This document shows positions 55,039-63,963 of a DNA stretch of 64,000 nucleotides, piece after piece; within the stretch, counting starts at the first letter, position 1; the number at the start of each line of letters is the position of its first letter. Made by a program: the position numbers and the translations under genes. The notes under the pieces are model-generated. The model worked only from the letters and a program-made list of their open reading frames with translations, ran no database searches and was not told where the DNA came from. The DNA is from JARBAU01 sp040414675. Its GTDB lineage: Archaea; Thermoproteota; Nitrososphaeria; Nitrososphaerales; Nitrososphaeraceae. Location: NCBI GenBank assembly GCA_040414675.1, contig JBEDUN010000093.1, positions 1 to 64,000 of the forward strand, given 5' to 3'.

Positions 55039-55359
55039 TTACATTTCAATGTTAAACAGCTGTGGAGCATATAATGAGCCATCTCTAATATGTTTAACCT
55101 TGGCGACAGAAAGGTAATGAGGCCAGATTGTAACTAAGATGCTGTCTTTGGGTACACCTTCAGGTACTTCAATTATCTGAATGTCATCAGGATCTACACC
55201 ATATTCATTAAGTTTATGTTTGCTTAAGGCAACGATATCCTGAGAAAGACCACTATTATAAACATACACCTTCCCGGTATATTCGATGTGGTCAACCATC
55301 TCCTTACTAGTACATATATCGACTACTAAAAATGTATTTATTTTCGAATGGTCGATCAT
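55039..55359 (-). CDS. Hypothetical protein
   Basis: From the ATG at 55359 a 106-residue protein reads MIDHSKINTFLVVDICTSKEMVDHIEYTGKVYVYNSGLSQ and ends in LYAPQLFNIEM. The frame is open further upstream to 55593 but overlaps the neighbouring membrane-protein gene in another frame, so I take the later start. Alternating hydrophobic strands (TGKVYVYN, IQIIEVPEGVP, SILVTIWP) suggest a compact alpha/beta fold. No family known to me. It may be cotranscribed with the upstream membrane protein. Confidence 0.55.
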   Translation of the reverse strand: MIDHSKINTFLVVDICTSKEMVDHIEYTGKVYVYNSGLSQDIVALSKHKLNEYGVDPDDIQIIEVPEGVPKDSILVTIWPHYLSVAKVKHIRDGSLYAPQLFNIEM

Positions 55360-55478
55360 CAAAACCAAATTTACTGGAAATGATCTTTTTCGTTTACTAT
55401 AGTCTAAGCTGCAATACCGACGCAGAAAATGGATCCTCAAAGATTGGCTCTTGTACTTTGTAAGACGAGGTTGGTAAC

Positions 55479-55727
55479 CTAATGTTTCTGAATCGACTTG
55501 TTTCGATATTTTCGTATATCCCAATATCCTAGAACAATAAATGCAACTCCTAGCGCAATAATTAGAAAGTCTGCTGGCAGGATCAATTTCCAAAGGGCAT
55601 TCACTGTTGCTGCATATATGAAAAGCAAAGCAAGAAATATAAGCGCTATACCTGCGATAATCTCACTATTTATTCTCGTCATGATCGAGGTATTTACCTC
55701 ATACACATCGTAAAAAGGTTTTCGCAT
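55479..55727 (-). CDS. Small two-helix membrane protein
   Basis: An 82-residue frame. From the second Met (55682, MTRINSEIIAGIALIFLALLFIYAATVNALWKLILP then FLIIALGVAFIVLGYW) it has two transmembrane helices and a basic C-terminal tail (DIRKYRNKSIQKH). Function unknown. It lies about 120 bases upstream of the hypothetical gene at 55039-55359 on the same strand. Confidence 0.6.
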   Translation of the reverse strand: MRKPFYDVYEVNTSIMTRINSEIIAGIALIFLALLFIYAATVNALWKLILPADFLIIALGVAFIVLGYWDIRKYRNKSIQKH

Positions 55728-56049
55728 GCATCTTGTAACTATTTCTTATCATCTTCTTATCAAATTGGACCCGTTAAATTTTTATAATAGAATAGATAGG
55801 AGGCCGATAATACAACTGGATCCTGAAAGGTTCGAGATTAGTTGCACATATAACAACTTCATGATAAATCGAATAAGTTGACCCAACTGCAGAAGCTTCA
55901 ACTTCAAAAGTTTGAAAATGAAGCATATGTCATCTCATTTCGGCTTTTAGGTTCCGGGAAGATTTGGTTGGTGTAGCTCAACTACAATCAAATTTGATTG
56001 GGGTTCTATTAATGTCATAGTTAGTATGATAGTTCCACCGTATGGCTTT
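55728..56049. other. Intergenic stretch, no gene seen
   Basis: About 320 bases upstream of the small membrane protein and after the leuB-like stop; nothing supported. Confidence 0.5.
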
Positions 56050-57112
56050 TCAAGCATAAAGAGTCGATGCAACTAGATCAGTAAACTCTTTGGTAGACAA
56101 ACTACCCCCAATGTCTTTGGTTTTTTTGTTTGAAATCAACAATTTTACAATTGCATCCTCAATTAGCGCACCACACATTCGAGTCTCTTTATCATGGTAT
56201 TTTTCTGACAGCCACTCTAGCATTAGCTTTGTAGAAAGGAGGATAGAGGAAGGATTCGCAATATTTTTTCCCGCAATATCAAATGCTGCCCCATGAACAG
56301 GTTCGAATAGGGCATAATTGTTCCCAATATTGGCTGCAGGTCCCATACCCAAACCTCCGACCAATTGTGCAGCTTCGTCAGACAATATATCGCCGTAAAG
56401 GTTCGTCGTCAAAACTATGTCATGTGATGATGGATTTCTTATCAGATCCATCGCAAATGCGTCCACATACGATTCCTTATACGAGATTTCCGGATATTTG
56501 GCAGCAACTGCTCTACATGCGTTAAGAAATAGGCCATCTGTTTTGCGCATAACATTAGCTTTATGCACTGCTATAACCTGATTAGATTTACCTCTCGATC
56601 TACACAGTCTAAATGCATAATCTGCAATTCTGAGGGACGCTTTTTCTGTTATAAGCTTAATAGCTATTGCAGTCTTGTCATCTGTATTAAACTCCCAGCC
56701 AAGATAGAGATCCTCAGTGTTCTCTCTTACCGTAATCAAATCAATTTGATTGGAATAGGAATCAATATTCGGATAAGATTTTGCAGGTCTGATATTTGCG
56801 TACAATTCTAAAACTCTTCTCAAAACTATGATGACATCTGCAGCACATTCACCTACAGGTCCCTTTATACAGGCATCTGTGCTTCTAATAGCTTGCATCG
56901 TTGATTGTGGGAGAGCCTGGCCAAGATCCAGCTTAGCTTTATCACCTGCTTCACATTCTATTAACGAAAATTTAACATCACTATGATCATTGATCGTCTC
57001 AAGCACAGTTTTCGCAGAATTGATAAGATCAGGGCCGATACCATCTCCTCTTATTAATGTAATTTTATACCTTCTCAGATTAAAAGTTCACACTCTTCTT
57101 ATACACTTTCAT
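56050..57112 (-). CDS. leuB: Isopropylmalate/isocitrate dehydrogenase family (leuB-like), with unusual 5' end
   Basis: The NAD-dependent beta-decarboxylating dehydrogenase fold is clear: ITLIRGDGIGPDLINSAKTVLE, VRENTEDLYLGWEF (substrate loop), HKANVMRKTDGLF, VDAFAMDLIRNP, TTNLYGDILSDEAAQLVGGLGMGPAANIG and FEPVHGAAFDIAGKNIANPSS. The loop resembles isocitrate/homoisocitrate enzymes as well as archaeal LeuB; the ilvB-ilvN neighbours favour 3-isopropylmalate dehydrogenase. No ATG, GTG or TTG lies in frame before ITLIRGDG: after a TGA the codons are ACT TTT AAT CTG AGA AGG TAT AAA. CTG 57078 could start it, or ATG 57112 (MKVYK) could join after removal of 34 nt at 57065-57098. The GTG at 57006 is inside the fold and cannot be the start. 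Confidence 0.82.
57065..57098 (-). other. Possible second mini-intron (weak)
   Basis: Removing these 34 nt joins ATG AAA GTG TAT AA to AATTACATT, giving MKVYKITLIRGDGIGP. The ends share GTATAA, so the cut can slide. With AA^G and AA^A bulges, the central helix would be GTAT/GTAT (two G-U pairs) and a 3-bp outer helix forms, but no inner helix. CTG initiation at 57078 is a simpler alternative. Confidence 0.25.
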
Positions 57113-57401
57113 AAGGCGTTACCTGTATACTCCGTTACAAGTGCAATATAATTCGTTTCAGATGATGCACATTTTGTCACTGATATATTTTATAATTGAG
57201 AATGATTTTTTTTCAGAAAGTGTCTAATGAATATTCTGATTTCCGAAGATACTAGATAAGTTGTAGTTCAAAAAGATGGATTATTATATTTTTAATTATC
57301 TGGCCTGAACGTAAAATGAAATACATTGGCCGAGACGAGCATACACAGCCACTAATTATGCGAGATGTCTCTGAAATTCAATATCATACTGGCCTAGTTT
57401 G
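57113..57401. other. Spacer between ilvN and the leuB-like gene
   Basis: About 290 AT-rich bases with no reading frame, long enough for a separate promoter. Confidence 0.45.
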
Positions 57402-57920
57402 TTAACCTCTAGGCAAAGCAGAAACCCCAGTCCTCGCCATTTGGATAATCCCGTAATGAGTAACCAGATTCTTAAATGCATCTATTTTGTCTGGGGTTCC
57501 GGTGATCTCAACCAAGATGTTCTCCTTAGCTATATCTAGGACGTTAGCTCTAAAGATGGAAGCGTAATTTATTATTTCCATTCTTACAGGAGGATCTATT
57601 GCCTTCATTTTTATCAAAGCAAGTTCACGATATACCGTGTGTTCCTTGTCAAGAACTGTGACTTCTACGACGTCAATTAATTTTCTGAGCTGCTTAACAA
57701 GCTGATCCACAGTCCTCTCATCACTTTTAGTAGTGATTGTCATTCTTGATAGATCAGGCATCTCTGTAGAACCTACTGTGATGCTTTCTATATTGAAATT
57801 TCTAGCTCTAAATAGATTAGTTATCCTAAAAAGCACACCTGGTTTGTTTTCAACAAGTGATGATAGGATGTAAAGAGGGACGAGTCTGTCATGTGATTGT
57901 GCTTCAGTAGTTGCTGTCAT
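57402..57920 (-). CDS. ilvN: Acetolactate synthase small (regulatory) subunit
   Basis: A 172-residue regulatory subunit: an ACT domain at residues 14-90 (LYILSSLVENKPGVLFRITNLFRARNFNIESITVG), VEVTVLDKEHTVYRELALIKM, and a C-terminal domain with KENILVEITGTPDKIDAFKNLVTHYGIIQMARTG. It binds valine for feedback control and stabilises IlvB. It follows ilvB by three bases, so they are cotranslated. Confidence 0.95.
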   Translation of the reverse strand: MTATTEAQSHDRLVPLYILSSLVENKPGVLFRITNLFRARNFNIESITVGSTEMPDLSRMTITTKSDERTVDQLVKQLRKLIDVVEVTVLDKEHTVYRELALIKMKAIDPPVRMEIINYASIFRANVLDIAKENILVEITGTPDKIDAFKNLVTHYGIIQMARTGVSALPRG

Positions 57921-57923
57921 GAA

Positions 57924-59612
57924 TTAAGCGCCCGTTATCATATCCTTCAAGCCAGTCCCAGGAGCAACGAAAGGATAAACGTCCTCTTCAGGATCTATTG
58001 TGATATCGATAACTGTGGCTACATTACTTTTTAATGCAGATCGAATGGCTTTGTCAAGCTCATCTACGGATTGCGCTTTTATGCCCTGTGCCCCATATGC
58101 TTCTGCAATTTTCGAATAATCGGGACAGCTTTTTTGGTGTACTCCCATGTATCTTCTATTATAGAATGTTCTTTGCCACTGTGCTACCATTCCTAACATA
58201 TAGTTGTTCATCAAAAATACAATTACTGGAAGATCGTCTAAAACCGAAACAGCCAATGAATTCTCGGTCATGTTAAACGAGCCATCACCTGCAATATCTA
58301 CAACTGGCACTGTAGGTCTTGCGGCTTTAGCTCCTATTGACGCTGGGAACCCAAATCCCATAGTTCCGAGTCCAGTAGAGCTGAAGAAGGTACCAGGAGA
58401 TATAACATCGAAATGCAAGGAGGCCCACATCTGGCACTGACCAACTTCAGTTGTTGTTATTGCTTCAGACGGTAGGATTTCTCTCAACTTTTTTAATGCC
58501 TTTTTAGCGGTCAAGTCTCTCGTGTAGTCTTTAATGCTTTCAGAGTAATAATCAATCAGTTCCTTCCTCCTTTTGAGCCAAGGATTGTGTTTGTCCGTAG
58601 ATATGACTTGGTTGGAGAGCATCTTAACTAACGTCTTCAGGGATGCTTTTACGTCTCCCACTACAGCTACATCTACTAATTTGTTTTTCCCTATCTCAGC
58701 GGGATCGATGTCCATGTGAATAATATTCATTCCTTTCCCAAATTCATCAAATCTACCAACAGATCTATCGGAAAATCTTGCGCCTACTGCTAATATGCAG
58801 TCTGCTTCAACAATAATCTTATTTGCCTCTGCATGTCCGTGCATTCCGATTGGACCCATAGCTAGTGGATGATTTTCAGGAAAAGCGCCCTTTCCCTTGA
58901 ATGTCGTGACAACTGGAATCAAGAGTAACTCTGCTAGTGCTTGTAACTCTGAAAAGGCCCCAGATAAAATGACTCCTCCGCCAGCCATTATTATTGGTCT
59001 TTCAGAATTCATCAAGAGCTCAACCGTCCTTCCAATCTGAGAAAAATCAGCGTCGAGAACCGGATTATAGCCCCGTACTTTTACAAGCTCTGGAAAAAAT
59101 ATATCTTCAGTTGTTTGCTGCACATCCTTTGGAATATCTACCAGTACAGGTCCAGGTCTTCCGCTTTCTGATATATAAATAGCCTTTTTGATAGTCTCAG
59201 GTATTTCTGCAGCAGTACGTGGTTGAAATGCGTATTTTGTACATGGATTTGCAACGCCTATGATGTCTGTTTCTTGAAAAGCATCTTTTCCAATCATCGC
59301 CAAGGCTACTTGACCAGTTACTGCTAGCACAGGTGATGAATCGGCATACGCTGTTGCAATACCGGTTATAAGGTTAGTAGCACCAGGGCCAGAAGTTGCA
59401 AAGCAAACGCCTACTTTTCTTTTGATTCTTGCATACCCATCAGCCATGTGCGCAGCAGACTGTTCATGGCGGACTAGGACGTGTCGCAGTCCTGAATCGA
59501 CAAGGGCATCATAAATCGGAAGATTTGCCCCGCCTGGGAGGCCGAATACAATTTCTACCCTATCCTTTTCTAAAGCTGCAAGCAGAGCTTTCGCTCCATT
59601 CATCTCCACCAA
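57924..59612 (-). CDS. ilvB: Acetolactate synthase large (catalytic) subunit
   Basis: A 562-residue ThDP enzyme that makes acetolactate or acetohydroxybutyrate from pyruvate, the first committed step to valine, leucine and isoleucine. GLPGGANLPIYDAL and HEQSAAHMADGYAR (catalytic Glu), then CFATSGPGATNLITGIA, the FAD region GARFSDRSVG, and ThDP motif GDGSFNMTENSLAVSVLDDLPVIVFLMNN. All key residues are intact. ilvN follows, and the leuB-like gene lies further downstream on the same strand. Confidence 0.96.
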   Translation of the reverse strand: MVEMNGAKALLAALEKDRVEIVFGLPGGANLPIYDALVDSGLRHVLVRHEQSAAHMADGYARIKRKVGVCFATSGPGATNLITGIATAYADSSPVLAVTGQVALAMIGKDAFQETDIIGVANPCTKYAFQPRTAAEIPETIKKAIYISESGRPGPVLVDIPKDVQQTTEDIFFPELVKVRGYNPVLDADFSQIGRTVELLMNSERPIIMAGGGVILSGAFSELQALAELLLIPVVTTFKGKGAFPENHPLAMGPIGMHGHAEANKIIVEADCILAVGARFSDRSVGRFDEFGKGMNIIHMDIDPAEIGKNKLVDVAVVGDVKASLKTLVKMLSNQVISTDKHNPWLKRRKELIDYYSESIKDYTRDLTAKKALKKLREILPSEAITTTEVGQCQMWASLHFDVISPGTFFSSTGLGTMGFGFPASIGAKAARPTVPVVDIAGDGSFNMTENSLAVSVLDDLPVIVFLMNNYMLGMVAQWQRTFYNRRYMGVHQKSCPDYSKIAEAYGAQGIKAQSVDELDKAIRSALKSNVATVIDITIDPEEDVYPFVAPGTGLKDMITGA

Positions 59613-59858
59613 TTATTTTTACTCCTATTCTTACAAGACAATCAATTGCTCATTCCGAATATTAACCAATGATTAGGAAAGTTCTAAAATTTCATTTAAT
59701 ATTATAATGCCCTTTTCAAATACGTAATAATGTAATTGAACTATCGGCTTGCAGGTGGTCATTTTAGTACCTCAAATGTTTGCAATAATTAATAAATTTT
59801 GTGCTATCTATTATATTCGGGGTCATATTAGGAAACCTGAGAGGCTAAGGCTTGCTAC
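59613..59858. other. Promoter region of ilvB and tail of the aldolase
   Basis: About 245 AT-rich bases between the ilvB start and the aldolase stop on the same strand; TTTAATATTATAA near 59693-59705 is TATA-like on either strand. Confidence 0.35.
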
Positions 59859-60659
59859 TCAAGCTTTTATTTCAGATGAGGTGATCTCATCTCTAAAAAT
59901 TTTATACGCTTTTTCGGCAGAGTAGCTGCTATGGACAATCGACTTCACTGCCCTAGCCATCGGTACGGGATAATCTGATTGCCAAATGTTTCGTCCCATG
60001 TCTACGCCTACTGCCCCATCTTTGATTGCATTAGAGGCTAGCTGTAATGCTTCATTTTCCGTCGTCTTTTTTCCACCTGCAATAACAATGGGAACTGGAC
60101 AACCCGCGACAACGCTGCTGAAATTATCGCAGTAGTATGTCTTGACGATATGGGCACCTAATTCCGCAGCTACTCTACAAGCAAGACCCAGATATCTTGA
60201 GTCTCTTATCATATCCTTGCCGACAGCTGTGACGGCTAGAACGGGAATTCCATACTTTTCGCCCTCATCAACAAGTTTAGCTAGATTAGACAACGATTGA
60301 TGCTCATATTTACTGCCTACAAATATAGAAAGAGCCAAACAGGAGACATTTAGTCGGATAGCTTCTTCGATACACGTAGTAATGGATTCTTTCGACAAAT
60401 CCTCACCAATAATTGTGGAGCCACCAGATACTCTCAGCACAATTGGTATATCGATAGTTGGATTTACACATGTTCTTAGAATCCCTCTAGTCAGCATTAT
60501 TGAATCAACATATTTCGCTAACGGTCCGATAGTACTCGATGGAGATTCAAGCTTCTCCGTCGGTCCCAAGAAATAACCATGATCTACTGCTAACATCAAA
60601 CATCTAGAATCATTTGGCCTAATAATCTTCGATAGACGATTTCGCATTCCCCATTCCAT
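59859..60659 (-). CDS. LsrF/FbaB-like class I aldolase
   Basis: A 266-residue TIM-barrel enzyme of the DeoC/FbaB-like class. LMLAVDHGYFLGPTEKLE, MLTRGILRT, VLRVSGGSTI, GSKYEHQSLSNLAKLVDEGEKYGIPVLAVTAVGKDM, AHIVKTYYCDN (Schiff-base Lys), VAGCPVPIVIAGGKK and GVDMGRNIWQSDYPVPM are very close in wording to E. coli LsrF (thiolase/aldolase for phospho-AI-2). Archaeal relatives make aromatic precursors (ADH synthase), and trpE is nearby, but the LsrF-like loops make either role possible. The start is the ATG of MEWGMRNRLS or two codons later. The zinc dehydrogenase gene precedes it by about 60 bases. Confidence 0.8.
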   Translation of the reverse strand: MEWGMRNRLSKIIRPNDSRCLMLAVDHGYFLGPTEKLESPSSTIGPLAKYVDSIMLTRGILRTCVNPTIDIPIVLRVSGGSTIIGEDLSKESITTCIEEAIRLNVSCLALSIFVGSKYEHQSLSNLAKLVDEGEKYGIPVLAVTAVGKDMIRDSRYLGLACRVAAELGAHIVKTYYCDNFSSVVAGCPVPIVIAGGKKTTENEALQLASNAIKDGAVGVDMGRNIWQSDYPVPMARAVKSIVHSSYSAEKAYKIFRDEITSSEIKA

Positions 60660-60720
60660 ATTTCTTCCAACTTTTCTGTTTGAAATCAGTATTTAAATAT
60701 TGAAAACAGTGAAGACATTT

Positions 60721-61767
60721 TTAATTAGTTACAAGTATTTTCATAGCGTCAGTAGCTTCGTGTGCTTCTCTAACTGCCTCTGCGATATGGTCTATAGAAT
60801 ACCTATGAGTCACTAGATCACATATATTAATTCGACCCTCAGTTAAAATTTTTAGTGATAAATTGGTTTCTATTTCAGAAGCTGCATAACTAGGTATTAT
60901 ACAGAGCTCATTAGCATAAACATTAGATAAATTAAGCGAGATCTCGGCTTGTTTTGAAGGAACTCCGAACAACAATATTGATCCGCCTTTTCGTGTGACC
61001 TTCAACCCGTTCTGGAAAGCAGTAGAACTACCAGTTGCCACTATCGATAAATCCACACCCTTTTTCCCAGTCAAATTATGTAATTTATCCACCAGTGTTG
61101 GATCTCCTGCGTTAAGAACATTGAAATCACCAAATTTTTCCGCGAAATCCAATCTAAATCGATTGTAATCCACTAGTATTATATTACCAGCTCCGCGATA
61201 TCGAGCTAAGACTGCAAGCATTAGTCCTGTTGGACCTGCCCCAAATATTGCGACATTATCTCCCATACATATCCTACCTTTATTAATAGCTCGTAGGCAA
61301 CACGCCAAGGGTTCGATAAATGAAGCAGCTTCATACGTCAGACTGTTAGGAAGCTTCAATACTCCTCCCCGTTCGATATTATACTGTGGTACTAAGAATA
61401 GTTCGGACAATCCACAAGGGTCTATGTTGCTTTTCTGGTAAAAAGAACACATTGTAGAGCTACCGTGAAGACAATAATAGCATGAAGAGCAGCTGACGTG
61501 ATGATGAACAAAGACCCTGTCTCCTTCCTTAAAATCATTTATTTGACCACCGATGCCCGCAATCTCACCTGCTGGTTCGTGACCCAGCCTACCAGATCTC
61601 ATGCCATATTCTCCATAAATTTTCTCTAGGTCTGAACCACATAAACCACATGCACGCATTCGTACGAGTATGGTTCCTCTTTCGATTTTTGGTATAGGAA
61701 TATTCTTGACTTCGACACTAGATTTAACTCCAACAAATGCGGCTTTCATATTCACCGGCAGTCCCAT
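60721..61767 (-). CDS. Zinc-dependent alcohol/sorbitol dehydrogenase (MDR family)
   Basis: A 348-residue medium-chain dehydrogenase. Catalytic zinc: CGLCGSDLEK and GRLGHEPAGE; structural zinc cysteines: CSSCYYCLHGSSTMC. Rossmann motif: VAIFGAGPTGLMLAVLA, then IILVDYNRFRLD, pointing to NAD. It oxidises a polyol or sugar alcohol or reduces the matching carbonyl; the true substrate is unknown. It runs into the LsrF-like aldolase gene, and the two may act on the same sugar phosphate-type substrate. Ends in VTN at 60721. Confidence 0.9.
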   Translation of the reverse strand: MGLPVNMKAAFVGVKSSVEVKNIPIPKIERGTILVRMRACGLCGSDLEKIYGEYGMRSGRLGHEPAGEIAGIGGQINDFKEGDRVFVHHHVSCSSCYYCLHGSSTMCSFYQKSNIDPCGLSELFLVPQYNIERGGVLKLPNSLTYEAASFIEPLACCLRAINKGRICMGDNVAIFGAGPTGLMLAVLARYRGAGNIILVDYNRFRLDFAEKFGDFNVLNAGDPTLVDKLHNLTGKKGVDLSIVATGSSTAFQNGLKVTRKGGSILLFGVPSKQAEISLNLSNVYANELCIIPSYAASEIETNLSLKILTEGRINICDLVTHRYSIDHIAEAVREAHEATDAMKILVTN

Positions 61768-61911
61768 TGCATTATTAAGTTATGTTGAATAAAACATTGG
61801 TCCTTTTTTTTGGTTGCCCTGGATATAGCCATTAATTCAGTTCCTACATAACTAATTGTCATTTTAATAAAGTTAATGCCTAATCAAAGGTTAATCAGTA
61901 TAAAATCCACC

Positions 61912-62067
61912 TTATTTTTTTCTATACTTCTTTGGTTTTCTAATGAAAATTCCTTTACATCCCTCACAACAGAAAAAATATGATTTCCCATTGTGGATTA
62001 ACGAAACCGCAATCTCTTCTTCTAACTCAATTCCACATACCGGGTCCACTGGCATCCGCTCTAACAT
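61912..62067 (-). CDS. YHS-domain metal-binding protein
   Basis: A 51-codon frame; the second Met at 62055 begins the domain: MPVDPVCGIELEEEIAVSLI, then YFFCCEGCKGIF and a lysine-rich tail. 'DPVCG...YYFCSEGCK' is the YHS signature with Cys ligands spaced for a metal (heavy-metal sensor/chaperone type). A plus-strand frame overlapping here is a shadow. It lies about 150 bases upstream of the zinc dehydrogenase on the same strand. Confidence 0.8.
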   Translation of the reverse strand: MLERMPVDPVCGIELEEEIAVSLIHNGKSYFFCCEGCKGIFIRKPKKYRKK

Positions 62068-62267
62068 TTCAGGCAGCACTATCTATTTCTACCGAATTAG
62101 TTTCCAGAGTATAACTAGGTTAGGACTGAAATTTATGTTATTCATTATGATGATTTTATCAAGGAATTATTGAATACATCGTCCCACAAGAACACAAAAT
62201 TGAACACCGATTGGTCAAGTTAATGTGACTCGATAGCTAAAATGGGACCCCAACCAATTCAAAACTG

Positions 62268-62438
62268 ATGTCCTATCCTTGCATAGAAGTGATTTGCGGC
62301 AGATGTGGTAATCTAATCAGCAAAATTATACAGCTTAAAGCCATAAGAGATCTTCTTCGCCCACACAACGGACGATGCAAATATTGCGGTAATTCTTTAA
62401 GTTCGACTGATTTTGCTTTAAAAATGGAAGAACAGTGA
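62268..62438 (+). CDS. Small zinc-ribbon protein
   Basis: A 56-codon frame from ATG: MSYPCIEVICGRCGNLISKI, then a helical spacer (QLKAIRDLLRPHN), CKYCGNSLSSTDF, and a short tail. CGRCG and CKYCG are two zinc knuckles about 24 residues apart. Real coding character is clear. Function unknown. Confidence 0.7.
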   Translation: MSYPCIEVICGRCGNLISKIIQLKAIRDLLRPHNGRCKYCGNSLSSTDFALKMEEQ

Positions 62439-62574
62439 CTTGATTTTTAAAATAGTCACGATATGCATGGCTATGCTTAATTCATCAACGGTTCGACACT
62501 ATTAATATATTGATATTGAACTTCATATAAGACTGAAGAATCAATTCCAACAGTTCGAAAGTGCCTAAATAGTT

Positions 62575-63963
62575 TCATTTGCTTATTCCTTTAGATTGTT
62601 TCATCGCCAACAGCAGGGCCTGCAATTTGTGTTGGGTCTCATTCCATTCGTTTTTAGCCATTGAATCGAACACTATACCAGCTCCAGCTTGAAGATATGC
62701 TTTTTTGCTGCGCAAATACAACGATCTAATAGATATTGCAAAATCACAAGATCCATTGCATGAGAAATAACCTATAGCTCCAGCATATGGGCCGCGTTGT
62801 TCGTGTTCAAGTTCGTGAATTATTTGCATCGCCCTAACCTTTGGGGCTCCTGAAACAGTACCTGCAGGGAATAGTGCTCTGAATGCATCAAATGAATCAT
62901 GATTACTATTTAGAATACCACAAACATGAGAAACTATATGTTGTACATGACTAAATCTTTTTACTGACATTAAATCTGAGACTCTTACTGAACCATACTT
63001 TGACACCCTTCCAATGTCATTCCTTGCCAAGTCAACGAGCATTGTGTGTTCTGAAATTTCCTTTTTGTCTTTCAGAAGTTCTTGGGCTAATCTTGAATTC
63101 TCGACTTCACTATCAACTGTTGGTCTAGTTCCAGCGATAGGGAATGTTTCAAGAAAACCATTAGTAATCCTAAGGAGCATTTCTGGACTCGAGCCAACTA
63201 TGGAATTTTTCCCCATTTTTAAAAAATACATATAGGGAGATGGGTTAATCCTCCTCAAACTTTGATAGAATTTTAGTGGATCCCCGTATATATCAAATGC
63301 TAATTTTCTAGATAGAACGACCTGAAAAATGTCGCCCATAAAAATATACTTCTTCGCCTTGTTTACCATCTTGATAAACTGATTTCGGTTCAAATTCGAT
63401 TTAGGTTTTGAGTATGAGAATTGTTGTCCAACAATCTCTGGTGCAGATTTCTCAAGTAACTTTCTAACTACATTAAGCCTGTCTTTTTCTCCAATGTGAA
63501 AATAACTGATAGTCTCTTGTCTGTGGTTGAAGATAATTCCGTCAGTATATATTCCTAAATCAATGAGTGGAAATTTAGCCTTTGCTTGAGGAGTATGAGG
63601 ATCGACGTCCTCCCATAATCGTATTGCTTCGTAGCTAATATAACCAACGGCGCCTCCACAATACCTTAATTTCTTGTTCATGACACGAGGCAATAGCAAG
63701 CGCACGTTTGAAAATGGATCATCAACCCTCTTTTTGTATACCTTTTTGGTTCTTCTATTTGTGATCAGTAGTTTTCTGCCGTCCAATTCAATAACGTAGT
63801 TTGGATCGAATCCAATAATAGACGACTCGGAAAGCTCTTTAGGCCCAACTAGCGATTCGAAAATGAATAATCTATCGTATTGATGATATAGTCTTTTGAA
63901 CAGTTCAAATTGATCACAATCGCAGTCTAGTTTTGTTATATTAAATCTGGCAATTTTGGTCAT
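62575..63963 (-). CDS. trpE: Anthranilate synthase component I
   Basis: A 462-residue chorismate-using enzyme that makes anthranilate with TrpG-supplied ammonia, the first step of tryptophan synthesis. N-terminal domain: AVGYISYEAIRLWEDVDP; catalytic domain: YIFMGDIFQVVLSRK, SPSPYMYFLKMG-like NPSPYMYFL, GSSPEMLLRI, PIAGTRP, LVDLARNDIGRVSKYGSV, HIVSHVCGIL and FPAGTVSGAPKVRAMQIIHELE, with RGPYAGAIGY. All signature residues of the family are present. Full length, with a start 38 bases before the window end. trpG would be expected outside the window. Confidence 0.95.
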   Translation of the reverse strand: MTKIARFNITKLDCDCDQFELFKRLYHQYDRLFIFESLVGPKELSESSIIGFDPNYVIELDGRKLLITNRRTKKVYKKRVDDPFSNVRLLLPRVMNKKLRYCGGAVGYISYEAIRLWEDVDPHTPQAKAKFPLIDLGIYTDGIIFNHRQETISYFHIGEKDRLNVVRKLLEKSAPEIVGQQFSYSKPKSNLNRNQFIKMVNKAKKYIFMGDIFQVVLSRKLAFDIYGDPLKFYQSLRRINPSPYMYFLKMGKNSIVGSSPEMLLRITNGFLETFPIAGTRPTVDSEVENSRLAQELLKDKKEISEHTMLVDLARNDIGRVSKYGSVRVSDLMSVKRFSHVQHIVSHVCGILNSNHDSFDAFRALFPAGTVSGAPKVRAMQIIHELEHEQRGPYAGAIGYFSCNGSCDFAISIRSLYLRSKKAYLQAGAGIVFDSMAKNEWNETQHKLQALLLAMKQSKGISK

